Source: Scortum barcoo | Lineage: Eukaryota; Chordata; Actinopteri; Centrarchiformes; Terapontidae | Length of the DNA: 64,000 bases | Assembly: GCA_023238725.1 (NCBI GenBank) | Contig: CM041537.1 | Coordinates: 30,352,009 to 30,416,008 of the forward strand | Direction of reading: 5' to 3' | Shown here: in pieces, positions 23,701-36,300 of the stretch | Position numbering within the stretch: the stretch's first letter is position 1 | Layout of the letters: the number at the start of each line of letters is the position of its first letter | The notes under the pieces: generated by a model | The model's database searches: none | What the model saw: the letters and a program-made list of their open reading frames with translations, nothing else | What the model was told of the DNA's origin: nothing | Translations under genes and position numbers: made by a program

Positions 23701-26363
23701 CCCAGTAGACAGACTCTGGTTGTTTCTTGTGCTTGTTCAGGACCATCCCGCCAGAGCAGCAGGCTGAGGCTGACGAGCTGGCAAACGCTCTGTCTGAGCT
23801 GCAAGCCACCACCATGCATGAGTACCAAGAAGTGGTAGGTGGTGATGAAACAACAGTAAAACCTGCAGGTGTGTGTGTGTGCGCGCTCTCAACTGAGATT
23901 AATGTCTCCTTTCAGAATGCAAAGAATGACAACATCGCAGAGTGGAAAACCAAAATAGCAGAGAAGACTCAGAAACTGGTATGTGACAGGAAATATTTAT
24001 ACCAACATTGTACATCTTTGCAAACATCTTGTGTGATACTTTAGTCTGACATCATGAATGTCCTCAGAAAGATCAGTCAAAATTGCAAGGAAATTGCACT
24101 TTCATTGAAAAGATGTGTGTGTCAGGCCCAGGTGAAGGTGGACGTCAGCAATCTGAAAGAAGACATCAGCAAACTCAAGTCTCAGATTGTGGAGTCTCCA
24201 GAGGAGCTGAAGAGTCAAATGGAAAGGATGAGGGAGAATGTTAAGGACATCAAGAACTCCATCGTGAGTAGAGAAGCAAACAGGGTTTATGAAACCAGTT
24301 AGTGTCACTCTCCTACATGATAACTTGTGTTGGCACTGATTTCAGGAAGAAACTGATGAGCGTGTGGTGGAGCTGCAGAGCATGGTGCAAAGTGTGACTC
24401 ACACTGAGGCTGAGATTCAGCAGATGTACAACCTGCTGCAGGACCTGGAGAGCAGCATGAACAACACCAAACGGCGACAGGAGGAGGTATGAGCTGTCTC
24501 AAATAAGCACTGAGCAACATCCTGATCAACTCCAGCAGATAGATTCTGCTCAGTACCTGCTCCAGAGCAGTAAAAAAAACCCTTCAAAATAAAGGATTGA
24601 AGTCCTCTTTGGAAAAAAATCTCAGCCTCACCTATAATAGATTGAGATAAAAAGATTAAAAAAATCAGATAACACATCAGCTGATATTGATACAGAAAAT
24701 GGGACAGTCACAATTAAACTTGCTGGTACTTTCTTGAAGACAAAATCTGTAATGGCCTTAAATGTATATTTAACAATTCTCAAATTTCTATCAAATCAAA
24801 TGTATTTATTTAAACCCAAAATCACAAACATCGTTTGCCTCAGAGGGCTTTACAATCTGTACAGCTTGTGACACCCTCTGTCCTTAGACCCTCGAACCGG
24901 GTCAGGAAAAACTTCAAAAAACCCTTTATGGGAAAAAGAAGAAACCTGAGGAAGAGCCACAGATAAGGGATCCTTGCAGTTGGATCACCTATTGCCAATC
25001 TCAAGTAACCATGACTGGTTACTCTGTAAATTACAAATACAAATAGACTTCAGCAACACTCAGGAAGTGTCCTCATACAGATTTCATGTACTGCTGAAAG
25101 GAGATGATGGTTATTGGTTACTGTGCATACTCTTCTGATTATAAAGTTGGAAAAAATAAATATTGTCAAGTTTTCATGTGGCCCTAGAAAATGTTCCCAA
25201 GGCTGAGTACCAAGGACTCACACTGGCATGTGAAAATAAGCATACTGTCTAAAGTGAAAAACTTGTGATGACTGAGATCTCGTAAGTGCAGAGTTTGTAT
25301 TTTTGTAAAGTCACTGTCAATAAACGTTACTCATGGTTGTAATTTTACATTTGAACCACCTCCACAAAAAACATTTATTCATTGTGCAGTTATACATGCA
25401 TGTCGTTTTTCTGTGTGTGTAGCACCAGGAGCTGATAGCTCAGTATGAGAAGAAGCAGAAGGAGCTGAAGAACTTGTGCATCGAGGAGGGCCAGTTGAAG
25501 CGAGCTCTGGGCATGAAGCTGGACAAAGAGTCCAAACAGAACATCCGCAGGCAGAAGAAGAGAGAGATGAAGGAGCAGCATGTTCAAGATGTGTTGGGGT
25601 AATTAATGTCATTTTATTCATATATATATGGTGTCATGATATTATCCTCCTCCTTATATGGTATCATGATATTAGTTTGTAGTAAGTCATCTTTACAAAA
25701 TTAGTGTATTATTTTATATGTAGAGTTTGCAAAAAGTTATGTTTTTGTGCTTGGAGAACAAAAAGCTGTAAAATGGTTCACCCAGATGGACAAGTGAAAC
25801 AAGTGACAAGTGGAAGGGCAGAAATAGACAAAGATCCCTCTGAGCAACTATTCACTAAGAATAGAAGAATCTACCAGTCACTGGTAAAAGAAAGTGGGAG
25901 CTTAACATTGATGACTGACTGACTGTCACCACTATTCTACATTATCATGGAGTAGACATGGTTGTAAATGTGATGAATGGAAACAATTTGACTGATCAAC
26001 TTTGTAAAGTTTAAAAAACAAAATTTAACTTTTCTAGGCAGTGTAACCAAATCCATCAAAAGCGTGAGGACATGGCCGACAAAATCCAAGAGATCTCCAG
26101 AGAGACACAGCAGCTGAAGGCCAAGATCCAGAGTCTGAGAGACGTGTGCAGCAAAGAGACAGAGAAAGCTCAGGTAGGACCACAAAACACACTGTCTGTA
26201 TTCTGTCTGCCTCACTGTACACATTGTCTAACGTGTTTGCCCTCCCTGTGTCCAGTCTCTGTATGACACGCTGTCCACTTCAATGGATGAGCTGCACAGG
26301 AGAATTGAGATGCACGTCGTGGACCTGAAACATGATGTCACCAAGATGTCTGCCAACTTTTAA
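20760..26363 (+). CDS. nuf2: NUF2, NDC80 kinetochore complex component
   Basis: NUF2 pairs with NDC80 to attach kinetochores to spindle microtubules in mitosis. Thirteen coding exons (20760-20882, 22221-22295, 22496-22572, 22838-22899, 22992-23089, 23282-23355, 23741-23834, 23916-23978, 24126-24263, 24346-24486, 25423-25598, 26038-26173, 26256-26363) join in frame to 454 aa, close to the 464 aa of human NUF2. The N-terminal ~140 residues form the calponin-homology-like head (MTENTFPVYSADAIVNFYR, then LYMRVLHLLYRFRPESHSM and FLPMCLIYDFSLNDLLAP). The rest is a long coiled coil rich in Glu, Lys and Gln, ending VTKMSANF. The promoter faces AP5B1 across 547 bp and carries cell-cycle motifs. Confidence 0.96.
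20883..22220. other. NUF2 intron 1
   Basis: This 1.3-kb intron lies between the first two NUF2 coding exons, with clear GT and AG ends. No gene or element is recognised in it. Confidence 0.6.
24791..25085. repeat. Dispersed teleost-type repeat in NUF2 intron 10
   Basis: The segment contains stretches such as GCCTCAGAGGGCTTTACAAT and CACCCTCTGTCCTTAGACCC, followed by a run resembling AGGAAAAACTTC...AGAAACCTGAGGAAGAGCCA. I recognise this arrangement from many fish loci as a non-coding interspersed repeat. I cannot name the family, and the boundaries are approximate. Confidence 0.5.
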
Positions 26364-27306
26364 AAGACCATTTTACATTTTCAACATTTTTACTGCGTAG
26401 GATAACTTTTGTTATGTGTTTTTACTGTTCTAACATTTTGTTATCTTTTTGACATTTTACTATTTAAAATAGTTCAAATATACTTGTAATGACACTGTCA
26501 TCTTCAACATTGGTTAATAAATCTGATCAGTCCAGACTGTAGTTCAAAGGCTTTCATGCTTCACAATAAGAAAATATGCTGTCTTATATTCAGGCCAAAA
26601 CAGTGGCCACGTTATCACTGTCGCAGTAGTCTGGTTTCAAAGATACATCTAAAGTTTTGTACATTTGCTGTGTGTTCAGACATGACTGAACTTATTTTCC
26701 AAAACTTCCATAACTTTAGTAGTCCAGTACAATAAAGAAACACTATAAAACTGTAAAGACTGTCATGATTTCAAGTTTCAAAGGTTTGCTAATTATTTTA
26801 TTTTTACAGAACAGAAAAACAAACGTCTAAAGCTCGATAGCACACAATCCTTAAATGGTGATAACACTAAGGGGAGGTTTATTTGGCTTGATGTGTGCTC
26901 ATACATACTAGTTTAAATCTTCATATTGACAACTATAAGGGTCTCTGAGTCCAGTGATATGACATGACCCTGGAAAATCAATCTGCTGCAGGAGGATGCA
27001 TCAGGTGTTCATGAATAAATAAACATTCAAAGGGCAAGATCAATGCTTTTAATGCAAATCTATTTAATATGTATATTAATAACATCCTCGTGGTAAATAT
27101 GTGGTAAAATTAGGAGTTTTAGTTCTTGTTGCCATGCAGTTAAGTCCTATAGTGCTCAGCAAATGAAAATAATCTACTGGTTTTGTTGTGTGGCTAAAAT
27201 GTTGCTGTTTGTGTTTGTGTGGATCAGGTATATCTTGCTGCAGAGCTACCATGACTCGTGGTTGAGAGAGTGATTTGATTTTTTTATTTCTTTGCTGAGG
27301 TCTTCA
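26364..27306. other. Convergent 3' region between NUF2 and CFAP57
   Basis: The two stop codons face each other across 943 bp. A plus-strand AATAAA at 26516-26521 fits the NUF2 3' end. Minus-strand AATAAA motifs at 27283-27288 and 26797-26802 could serve CFAP57. No other gene is seen. Confidence 0.55.
26516..26521 (+). terminator. Likely poly(A) signal of NUF2 (AATAAA)
   Basis: AATAAA lies about 150 nt past the NUF2 stop codon in AT-rich 3' UTR sequence. Confidence 0.5.
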
Positions 27307-30300
27307 TTATATGGGCTCCCTTTTGGGTCCTTCCTCTGAGTTGGGACGTGACTTGCTGGACTTCTTGAACGTGGTCAACTGAGCTTTGTAATCTTTGACT
27401 TGAGTCCTCGCCAAACGCAGCTCTTTCCGCAGCTCATTGATTTCAGTGATCAGAGTCACATTCTCCTGTAGAGGAGATGACAGTCACTGTTAAAATATGT
27501 CATCAGTAGAACTCCTCAGACTTACATAACAAGAAAAGATTGAGTGAATTTCATGAGCAGTAATCGTGAGAAATTTGAATCCCTAATGGCTGCTCAGAAG
27601 AATGATCCATGAAGTGTTCTGTTTTCTAATTTACCTTCATGATCTTGACATAGACTTTCTCATGCTCCTCAGCAGATTTGGCCAGCCTCGCCTTGAGATT
27701 ATTAACGGTCCTCTCCAGGTGATCACGCTGGCGACAGAACACCCTCTGAATATCTTCTTCTACACCACTTTTCTCAACCTTGGAGACAGCACACAAAGGT
27801 GGTTTTAATGTTCCTCACAGTATATAAAAATTACAACAGCACAGACTAGTTGTGAGCAGAGAAGCCATGAACGAGCTCTAAGGGATCTACTATATATGAA
27901 CCACTCACCCCATCAATCTGTGGTACATAGAGGGTGTAGATCATCTGCACACTGTCCTTCAGTTTCTTTGGCTCCTGGATGAAGCCCACACAGTTATGGA
28001 GGTCTGACTTGAGCCGCTGAAGATGTGTCTCCAAATTTTTCACCTGGACACAGAAAAGACATTAAAGGTTCATACAGTCATATGTACATTAAAGTGGTTT
28101 TGGGTCACTAGAATTGTTCCTGCCAAAGAAAATCAGAGTTAGACATAGTTTTGTCATTTTAGTGCAAAATCATTTAAGTCCTAAATCCCCTCTTAATGTT
28201 ATTGTCCCTCTGCCACTACTCGGGAAGAAAAGACTTTATATGGAAGATCAAAGAGGGAATTTCACACAAAAAGACAGTAACTTTGGAAGTTAACCAATGA
28301 TTTCACTGCTCATGCCTGTCAAAACTTTCAACTTCATTTTTATAAAATTTTTTTATAAAGAGTGACAAGGATTTTATCCCCCATCACTAGGAAAACAATT
28401 CCTGTTTGTTGTGAACCTTTGCTCTCTAATGTAAAGCCAGGCAGAATAATAAAGGTGTTCAGTAGGTTTTGAATTAAGCAGACTTATAGATAGTTCCAGA
28501 TAATGATGGCTGCATTTCATTTGGATGAGCAAGGTACAGGGTTCTGGTATTGTACATGTCCACTCATTCCTGGGCAATCAGTGGATTTATGTTCTATTTA
28601 CACATGCACTTTTTCTGCTTTGACATTCCAAAAACATCTGCTATGAAAAGTTATATTATCATCCATCAAACGTTATAATTTTGAATAATAGATGTAATGT
28701 CAAGAACTGCCACAGAGCATGTAAGGATGTGAATATCTGTCACACATCTGCCATTCAGCTCTGGGAGATGCTTCAGTCTCTCACTTGACAACATCAAATC
28801 ACTGTTACTTGTTAGTTACACTTATTAAAGCTGGGAAAGTAGCATGTACGTCATGTGTATCATCATGTAATCACAACAGGTTGCTGCAGTATAGATATAG
28901 ATATATATAGATAGATAATGTGTAATGTATGTACACACTTTTTGCATCTCCTTGTGCATCTCCTTGTCTCTGGTCCTCAGTTTGAGCCTCAGGTCAGACA
29001 CAGTGAGCTTCAGCTGAGTGTTGCTTTGGTCAATTTGCACAAGTTCCTCCTCCAGCTGTCAAAGAGCAGAAACAGCACATCTCTGTCAGCGCTGCAAGGA
29101 TCGTTTATCTTGACAAGTCAGACAAAATGTGCATAGAATGAATTGAATCTCTACTAATGCAGGGCTCCTCAGGAAATCAACTCATTTCACATGTTGATAC
29201 CACTGGGGTTTCATTTCATTTCATCACAATAGTTCTCATCAAATACAGTACAAAAAACACGATAACAAAGACAAAGTGACTTCCTCAAATGGATTCATAA
29301 CTCTGATTTATCTTGCTGAAGTGGTCAATGTTTCAGTGAATCTTTTAATGAAACCTGACTATATTTTGTACGATAAAATGCTAGATGCTTTTAGAGAACT
29401 TTTAGAGAACATTTTCCATCATACACACACAGAGACCTGATGAATCCGCTCCTTCTTCTTACTGATGTCATCTTGTTGGGGCTGGGTCTGTTTCTTCAAC
29501 TCGTTTAACTGGAACTCAAGAACATACTTCAACTTTTCCAGTTCCTGGTTCTTCTTCTTCAAGCTGGCGATCGTTTTATCCTGTATGTGGAAAGGGAGTT
29601 TAGTGGAAGAAAATATGTTTGCTCAGTGTTGATTTACTTTTTTTAATTAACAATATTGTTTGACTGCAGCAAGATATAATCTCCATACTGAGAACTTTTC
29701 AAAATGCCCCACTGACCCAAAAGGAGTCATGTATGTCTAAATTAAATCTCATCTCTTACGCAGAGAGCATCACCAGGACCAAAACCTACTGTATTGCATC
29801 TATCGCAGGTCCAATGTCTAATTCACATATTTCTTTGAGGATATACACATACTTTATACTTTATATACATACTTCACATACATCATATGTCCATTCATCT
29901 GGTGTTTTACTTTCAAACTAAAATGTAACAAGATAAATCAAGAACTCACAAAACCCTTTTTGAATAAGAGTAATGGATAAAGGTAAAAAGGGAATGCTAT
30001 GTAACAAAATATGTCAAATTAATCTAAATGTTGCTTGATTAGAATCTAATTTGTTCTAAACTAAAATGTTGAAGCCCTGATCTCAGCCACCTTGTCCTGG
30101 TTGGTCTTTTCGTGTCCAGACATCTGCCGCTTAAGGTCCTGGATGTCGCTCTCCAGGGAGCGGATCAACCCCAGCAGCCTCTGCCGCTCCTGCTTCAGCT
30201 GGTTGATGTCTGTGCACCTGTCATCAATCTGTTTCTGCAGACTGTAGAACTGTGATCACACCAGAAAGGAAGAAGAAACAAGAGGAGGTGAATTGCATGA

Positions 30301-33300
30301 CAGACAGACTAGAGGAAAGAAGGACACAAAAATAAAAGCATACATGGACTGAAAACATTACAGTTTACATTCCAGCTGTGCTCACTTTTTGTGTCATGAT
30401 ACCAGTTTCTCCTTTCAGGTTGGTGTTGGTCTCTTTCTCAGTGTGCAGTTTCCTCTCATACTTCATTTGGATGTCATGGATCTTCCTCTCCTCATCCTCC
30501 TCAACTTGCTTTATCATCTCTTTAAACTCACATATCTGCTGCTGGGCATTCTCCTGACACTACACAACATAGAGATAGGACTTAGCTGGTTTGATGTGCT
30601 GTCTCTTCTACTTCACACTCCACTCTCTGCCCCTCCAGACCAACCTGAGCCAGGAGCTGAGTCTTCTCCTGCAGCTTGGCCTCAGACAGCTGTGTCAGCT
30701 CCTCCAGGGCTTGGACTTTGCTCTCCTCTACAGCCTTCAGCCGCATCTCATATTCTTCCTGCATTCTTTGAAAATTTTCCTGTAGATCTTGATATCTCTC
30801 GTGCTCCACAATCAGCTTCTGGCTGTAGGATAACTCTGCATGATTGAAAGGAAACTCAGCGTGATGACTGACCCTTGTAGAAACATAGATCTGTCCCTAG
30901 ATTGTGCCCACCCTGATCCTGTCCTGTTCTTACCTAAATCCTTCAGTTCTTTTGAGTGTTTCACAGTGACCTCTGCAAAACTCTGCTGGTGCTCATGGTC
31001 CTGCTTTTCCAACTCTGTCTTCATGGCCTTTAGGTACAGTGAATTTGAAAAGACAATAAAGTCCATAAATAAAATTCATTCCAAAGGCAAAGTCCAACTC
31101 TGTTCTAACTCAATGGAGGCATGCAAATCCTCCAAATATGTATGATTATGTATGATTATAATTCTTTGAAAACACACCACTAGAAAGTAATAAAATAATG
31201 TTAATCCTGAATCTGAGTCTTAGAGTTGTTAGTTTCATTTTTGCAGATAGTGAATCTATATGCAGTAAAGTTGTCTGGTACGTGACCAGCAGACCTGCTG
31301 TATTGTTTTCAGAGATTCTATTTGCTGGGTGAACTTGTCAGAAAGTGACTTCATCTTCTCATTGTAGTTCATGTCCTTCAGGCGCAGCTGATACTCATTC
31401 TCCATCTGCAGCTCCTCCAGATGCATCTTCAGCTCCAGCATGTTCTGGTTCTGCAACACAGACAGACAGACAGAAATGAACATAGAGTTGGCTAATTATG
31501 TTGAATGTCCCTTTGCGGTGCTATCCCTCTTGCTTATTATCTGTTCCTGTGTACCAAACTCAGTCAAATCAACTGATGCAAACTTAAAGTGAAAATTGAA
31601 TTTAAACTTTTTATCTGTGCACTTCAATATGCATTTACAGCACAAATACACACACAGGTACACATACGTACCACAACATGACAGTTGCTATTTATTCTCA
31701 GCGATGCAAATCCTCTATGTTCTGGTAAAATAAGTGTTCCCCGTGCAACCCCTATACTGACCATGTACAAGGAGTCTGGTGTCTCTCTGTGAAGAATTTG
31801 TACTCAGATGCTCTAGTGGGACCTTCCTGCAGGTGCTCTGGTCCGCCCCAGTACAAACACATACAGTTTAGGTGATCTTGTGACTCTAAATCTTCTGTAG
31901 GTATCTTCATCTTCTTCTCTCTCTTCATCTTCTTCATCCGCTTGGTCCGGGACCGGGTCGCGGAGGCAGCAGTCTGAGCAGAGATGCCCAGACTTCCCTC
32001 ACCCCAGACACTTCCTCCAGCTCTTCCGGGGGACCCCGAGGCGTTCCCAGGCCAGCCGAGAGACATAGTTTCTCCAGCGTGTCCTGGGTCTTCCCCTGAG
32101 GCCTCCTCCCGGTGGGACATGCCTGGAACACCTCCCTAGGGAGGCGTCCAGGGGGCATCCGAAACAGATGCCCAAGCCACCTCAGCTGACTCCTCTCGAT
32201 GCGAAGGAGCAGCGGCTCTACTCCGAGCTCCTCCCGAGTGACCGAGCTTCTCACCCTATCTCTAAGGGAGCGCCCAGCCACCCTGCGGAGGAAACTCATT
32301 TCGGCCGCTTGTATCCGCGATCTTGTCCTTTCGGGTCATTACCCAAAGTTCATGACCATGACCATAGGTGAGTGGTGGGAACGTAGATTGACCGGTAAAT
32401 CGAGAGCTTCATGCCTTTCGACTCAGCTCCTTCTTCACCACGACGGTCCGGTACACCGACCGCATAACTGCGGACGCTGCACCAATCCGCCTGTCAATCT
32501 CACGCTCGATCTTTCCCTCACTCGTGAACAAGACCCCGAGATACTTGAACTCCTCCACTTGAGGCAGGACCTCTCCACCCACCTGGAGAGGGCATGCCAC
32601 CCTTTTCCGGTCGAGAACCATGGCCTCGGATTTGGAGGTGCTGATTCTCATCCCAGCCGCTTCACACTCGGCTGCAAACCGCTCCAGTACATGCTGAAGG
32701 TCCTGGCCTGATGAAGCCATCAGGACAACATCATCCGCAAAAAGCAGAGATGAAATCCTGTGGTTCCCAAACCGGACTCCCTCCGGCCCCTGGCTACGCC
32801 TAGAAATCCTGTCCATAAAGATTATGAACAGGACCGGTGACAAAGGGCAACCCTGCCGGAGTCCAACATGCACTGGGAACAGGTCTGACTTACTGCCGGC
32901 AATGCGAACCAAGCTCCTGCTCCGGTCGTACAGAGACCGAACAGCCCTTAGCAAAGGCTCCCCGGACCCCATACTCACTGGAGCACCCCCCACAGAATAC
33001 CACGAGGGACACGGTCGAATGCCTTCTCCAGATCCACAAAGCACATGTGGACTGGTTGGGCAAACTCCCATAAACCCTCAAGCACCCTGTGGAGGGTATA
33101 GAGCTGGTCCAGTGTTCCACGACCAGGACGAAAACCGCATTGTTCCTCCTGAATCCGAGGGTCGACTATCGGCCGAATTCTCCTCTCCAGTACCCTGGCG
33201 TAGACCTTCCCGGGGAGGCTGAGAAGTGTGATCCCCCTGTAGTTGGAACACACTCTCCGGTCCCCCTTTTTAAAAAGAGGGACCACCACCCCAGTTTGCC

Positions 33301-36300
33301 ACACCAGAGGCACTGTCCCCAACCTCCATGCAATGTTGCAGAAGGCGTGTCAGCCAAGACAGCCCCACAACATCCAGAGATTTGAGGTACTCAGGGCGGA
33401 TCTCATCCACCCCCGGCGCCTTGCCACTCGAGGAGCTTACGAACTACCTCAGTGACTTCGGCTTGGGTGATGGACGAGTCCACCTCAGAGACCCCAGCCT
33501 CCGCTTCCTCATTGGAAGGCAAGTCGGTGGGATTGAGGAGATCCTCGAAGTATTTCTTCCACCGTCCGACAATGTCCCCAGTCGAGGTCAACAGCTCCCC
33601 ACCTGCACTGTAAACAGTGTTGGCAGAGTACTGCTTCCCCCTTCTGAGGCGCCGGACGGTTTGCCAGAATCTCTTCGAGGCCGACCGATAGTCCTCCTCC
33701 ATGGCCTCACCGAACTCCTCCCAGACCCGAGTTTTTGCCTCCAGGACCGTCCGGGCTGCGGCTTGCTTGGCCTGCCGGTACCTGTCAACTGCGTCAGGAG
33801 TCCCACAGGCCAACATGGTCCGATAGGACTCCTTCTTCAGCCTGACGGCATCCCTTACTTCCGGTGTCCACCACCGGGTTTGGGGGTTGCCGCCACGACA
33901 GGCACCAGAGACCTTGCGTCCACAACTTCGAACCGCCGCGTCGACAATGGAGGCAGAGAACATGGTCCACTCGGACTCAATGTCTCCAGCCTCCCTCGGA
34001 ATGGAATCTGTGAGAAGCTCTTCCGGAGGTGGGAGTTGAAGACCTCCCTGACAGAGGGCTCGGCCAGACGTTCCCAACAGACCCTCACAATACGTTTGGG
34101 TCTGCCAGGTCTGTCCAACTTCCTCCTCTGCCAGCGGATCCAACTCACCACCAGGTGGTGATCGGTTGACAACTCAGCCCCTCTCTTTACCCGAGTGTCC
34201 AAGACATACGGCCGGAGATCAGATGAAACGAGACAACAAAGTCGATCATCGACCTCCGGCCTAGGGGTGTCCTGGTGCCACGACGTGCACTGATGGACAC
34301 CCTTATATGCTCGAACATGGTGTTCGTTATGGACAAACTGTGACTAGCACAGAAGTCCAATAACAGAACACCGCTCAGGGTTCAGATCGGGGAGGCCGTT
34401 CCTCCCGATCACGCCCCTCCAGGTATCACTGTTGTTGCCCACGTGAGCGTTGAAGTCCCCCAGTAGAACAATGGAGTCCCCAGTCGGAGCACTATCAAGT
34501 ACCCCTCCCAGGGACTCCAAGAAGGCCGGGTACTCTGTACTGCTGTTCGGCCCGTAGGCACAAACAACAGCAAGAGACCTATCCCCAACCCGAAAGGCGC
34601 AGGGAAGCGACCCTCTCCCTCGTTCACCGGAGTGAACTCCAACACATGGCGGCTGAGCTGGGGAGCTATAAGCAAGCCCACACCAGCTCGCCACGCCACT
34701 AGCCGCTCACCCTGGGCAACTCCAGAGTAGTGGAGGGTCCAGCCCCTCTCAAGGAGCTGGGTTCCAGAGCCCAAGCTATGCGTGGAGGTGAGCCCGACTA
34801 TCTCTAGCCGGTACCTCTCAACCTCCCGCACGAGCTCAGGCTCCTTCCCCCCCAGCGAGGTGACATTCCATGTCCCTATTGCCAGAGTTTTGGTCCAGGG
34901 ATTGGGTCGTCCGAGGCCCCCCGCCACGACTGCTACCCAAACCACATTGCACCGGCCCCTCATGGACCTTCCTGCGGGTGGTGAGCCTACTGGAAGGCGG
35001 GCCCACGTCGCCATTTCGGGCTGAGCCCGGCCGGGTCCCGTGGGCAAAGACCCGGCCACCAGGCGCTCGCCTGCGAGCCCCAACCCCAGGCCTGGCTCCA
35101 GGGTGGGGCCCCGGTAACGCCAATCCGGGCGACGTAACGGTCCTTGATGTTCTTCTGTTCATGATGGGCTTGTGAACCGCTCTTAGTCTGGCCCGTCACC
35201 TAGGACCTGTTTGCCATGGGAGACCCTACCAGGGGCGTAATGCCCCTCGACAACATAGCTCCTAGGATCATTCGGGCACACAAACCCCTCCACCACAGTA
35301 AGGTGGCGGTTCAAGGAGGGGCTTCTGTAGGTATGTCTTTGTAAATGATTAAGCCTGCTCCATAGCAGCAAAGTCAAGAAGGAAAGCAGTCTGAGGTATA
35401 TTGGCATAGAAAAAGTTTCAAGTCTCCTGGGGATGAAGCAGTTGGTGCCATGTGATTGGTCCACTCGAACTGACTGCTGGATTGGACCAATAGATGACAT
35501 CAGCTCTTTTAAATCCCAGCTAACATCAACCTGCCCTCCCTCACCTCCACCACCTCCAGCACTGAACCAGCCTTGAGTTCTGCATGTTGCTATGAGAAAC
35601 TTGTCAAAGTAAAGTAGTGCGATCTGGAGCTGACACGTTTGTGTAGATCTGTGGTGGGAATTTACTATCTCTGTGGTGTCTTTTGTTAAAGGTTTGTTGG
35701 AAATATTACACTGTAAATATGGAGCAGTTTGGTAAGAGACCTGGACCTTTGTTTGTTGTTGGATTAGGAGTTCAGGAGTTTAGGAGACAGGAGACCTGTC
35801 ATCTGTTTAAAGTGACTTTATTAGTGATGGAAGCTTAGTGAACTCCTGTTTGTTGTTTTGAACAACTCTCAGGTTTAGTAAAGTGCTGTGTTTGAACTGT
35901 GCTGCTTTGCTACTGGCCTGGAGGAGTGGACTCATACAGCACGTTAGCTCTTGGTTTCACCGGGATTAGAAACATAACAGAACATTTTTTGAAAAAACAT
36001 CCATCCATCCATCCATCTTCATCCGCTTCTTGATCCGGGACCGGGTCACGGAGGCAGCAGTCAGTCTGAGCAGAGATGCCCAGACTTCCCTCACCCCAAA
36101 CACTTCCTCCAGCTCTTCCGGGGGGACCCCGAGGCGTTCCCAGGCCAGCTGAGAGACATAGTCTCTCCAGCGTGTCCTGGGTCTTCCCCGGGCCTCCTCC
36201 CGGTGGGACATGCCTGGAACACCTCCCTAGGGAGGCGTCCAGGGGGCATCTGAAAACAGATGCCCAAGCCATCTCAGCTGACTCCTCTCGATGTGAAGGA

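Noticed and set aside
32168..34161. Several long plus-strand open frames opposite LINE copy 1
   Set aside because: They are GC-rich antisense shadows of the retrotransposon coding strand, which carries the endonuclease and reverse transcriptase motifs.
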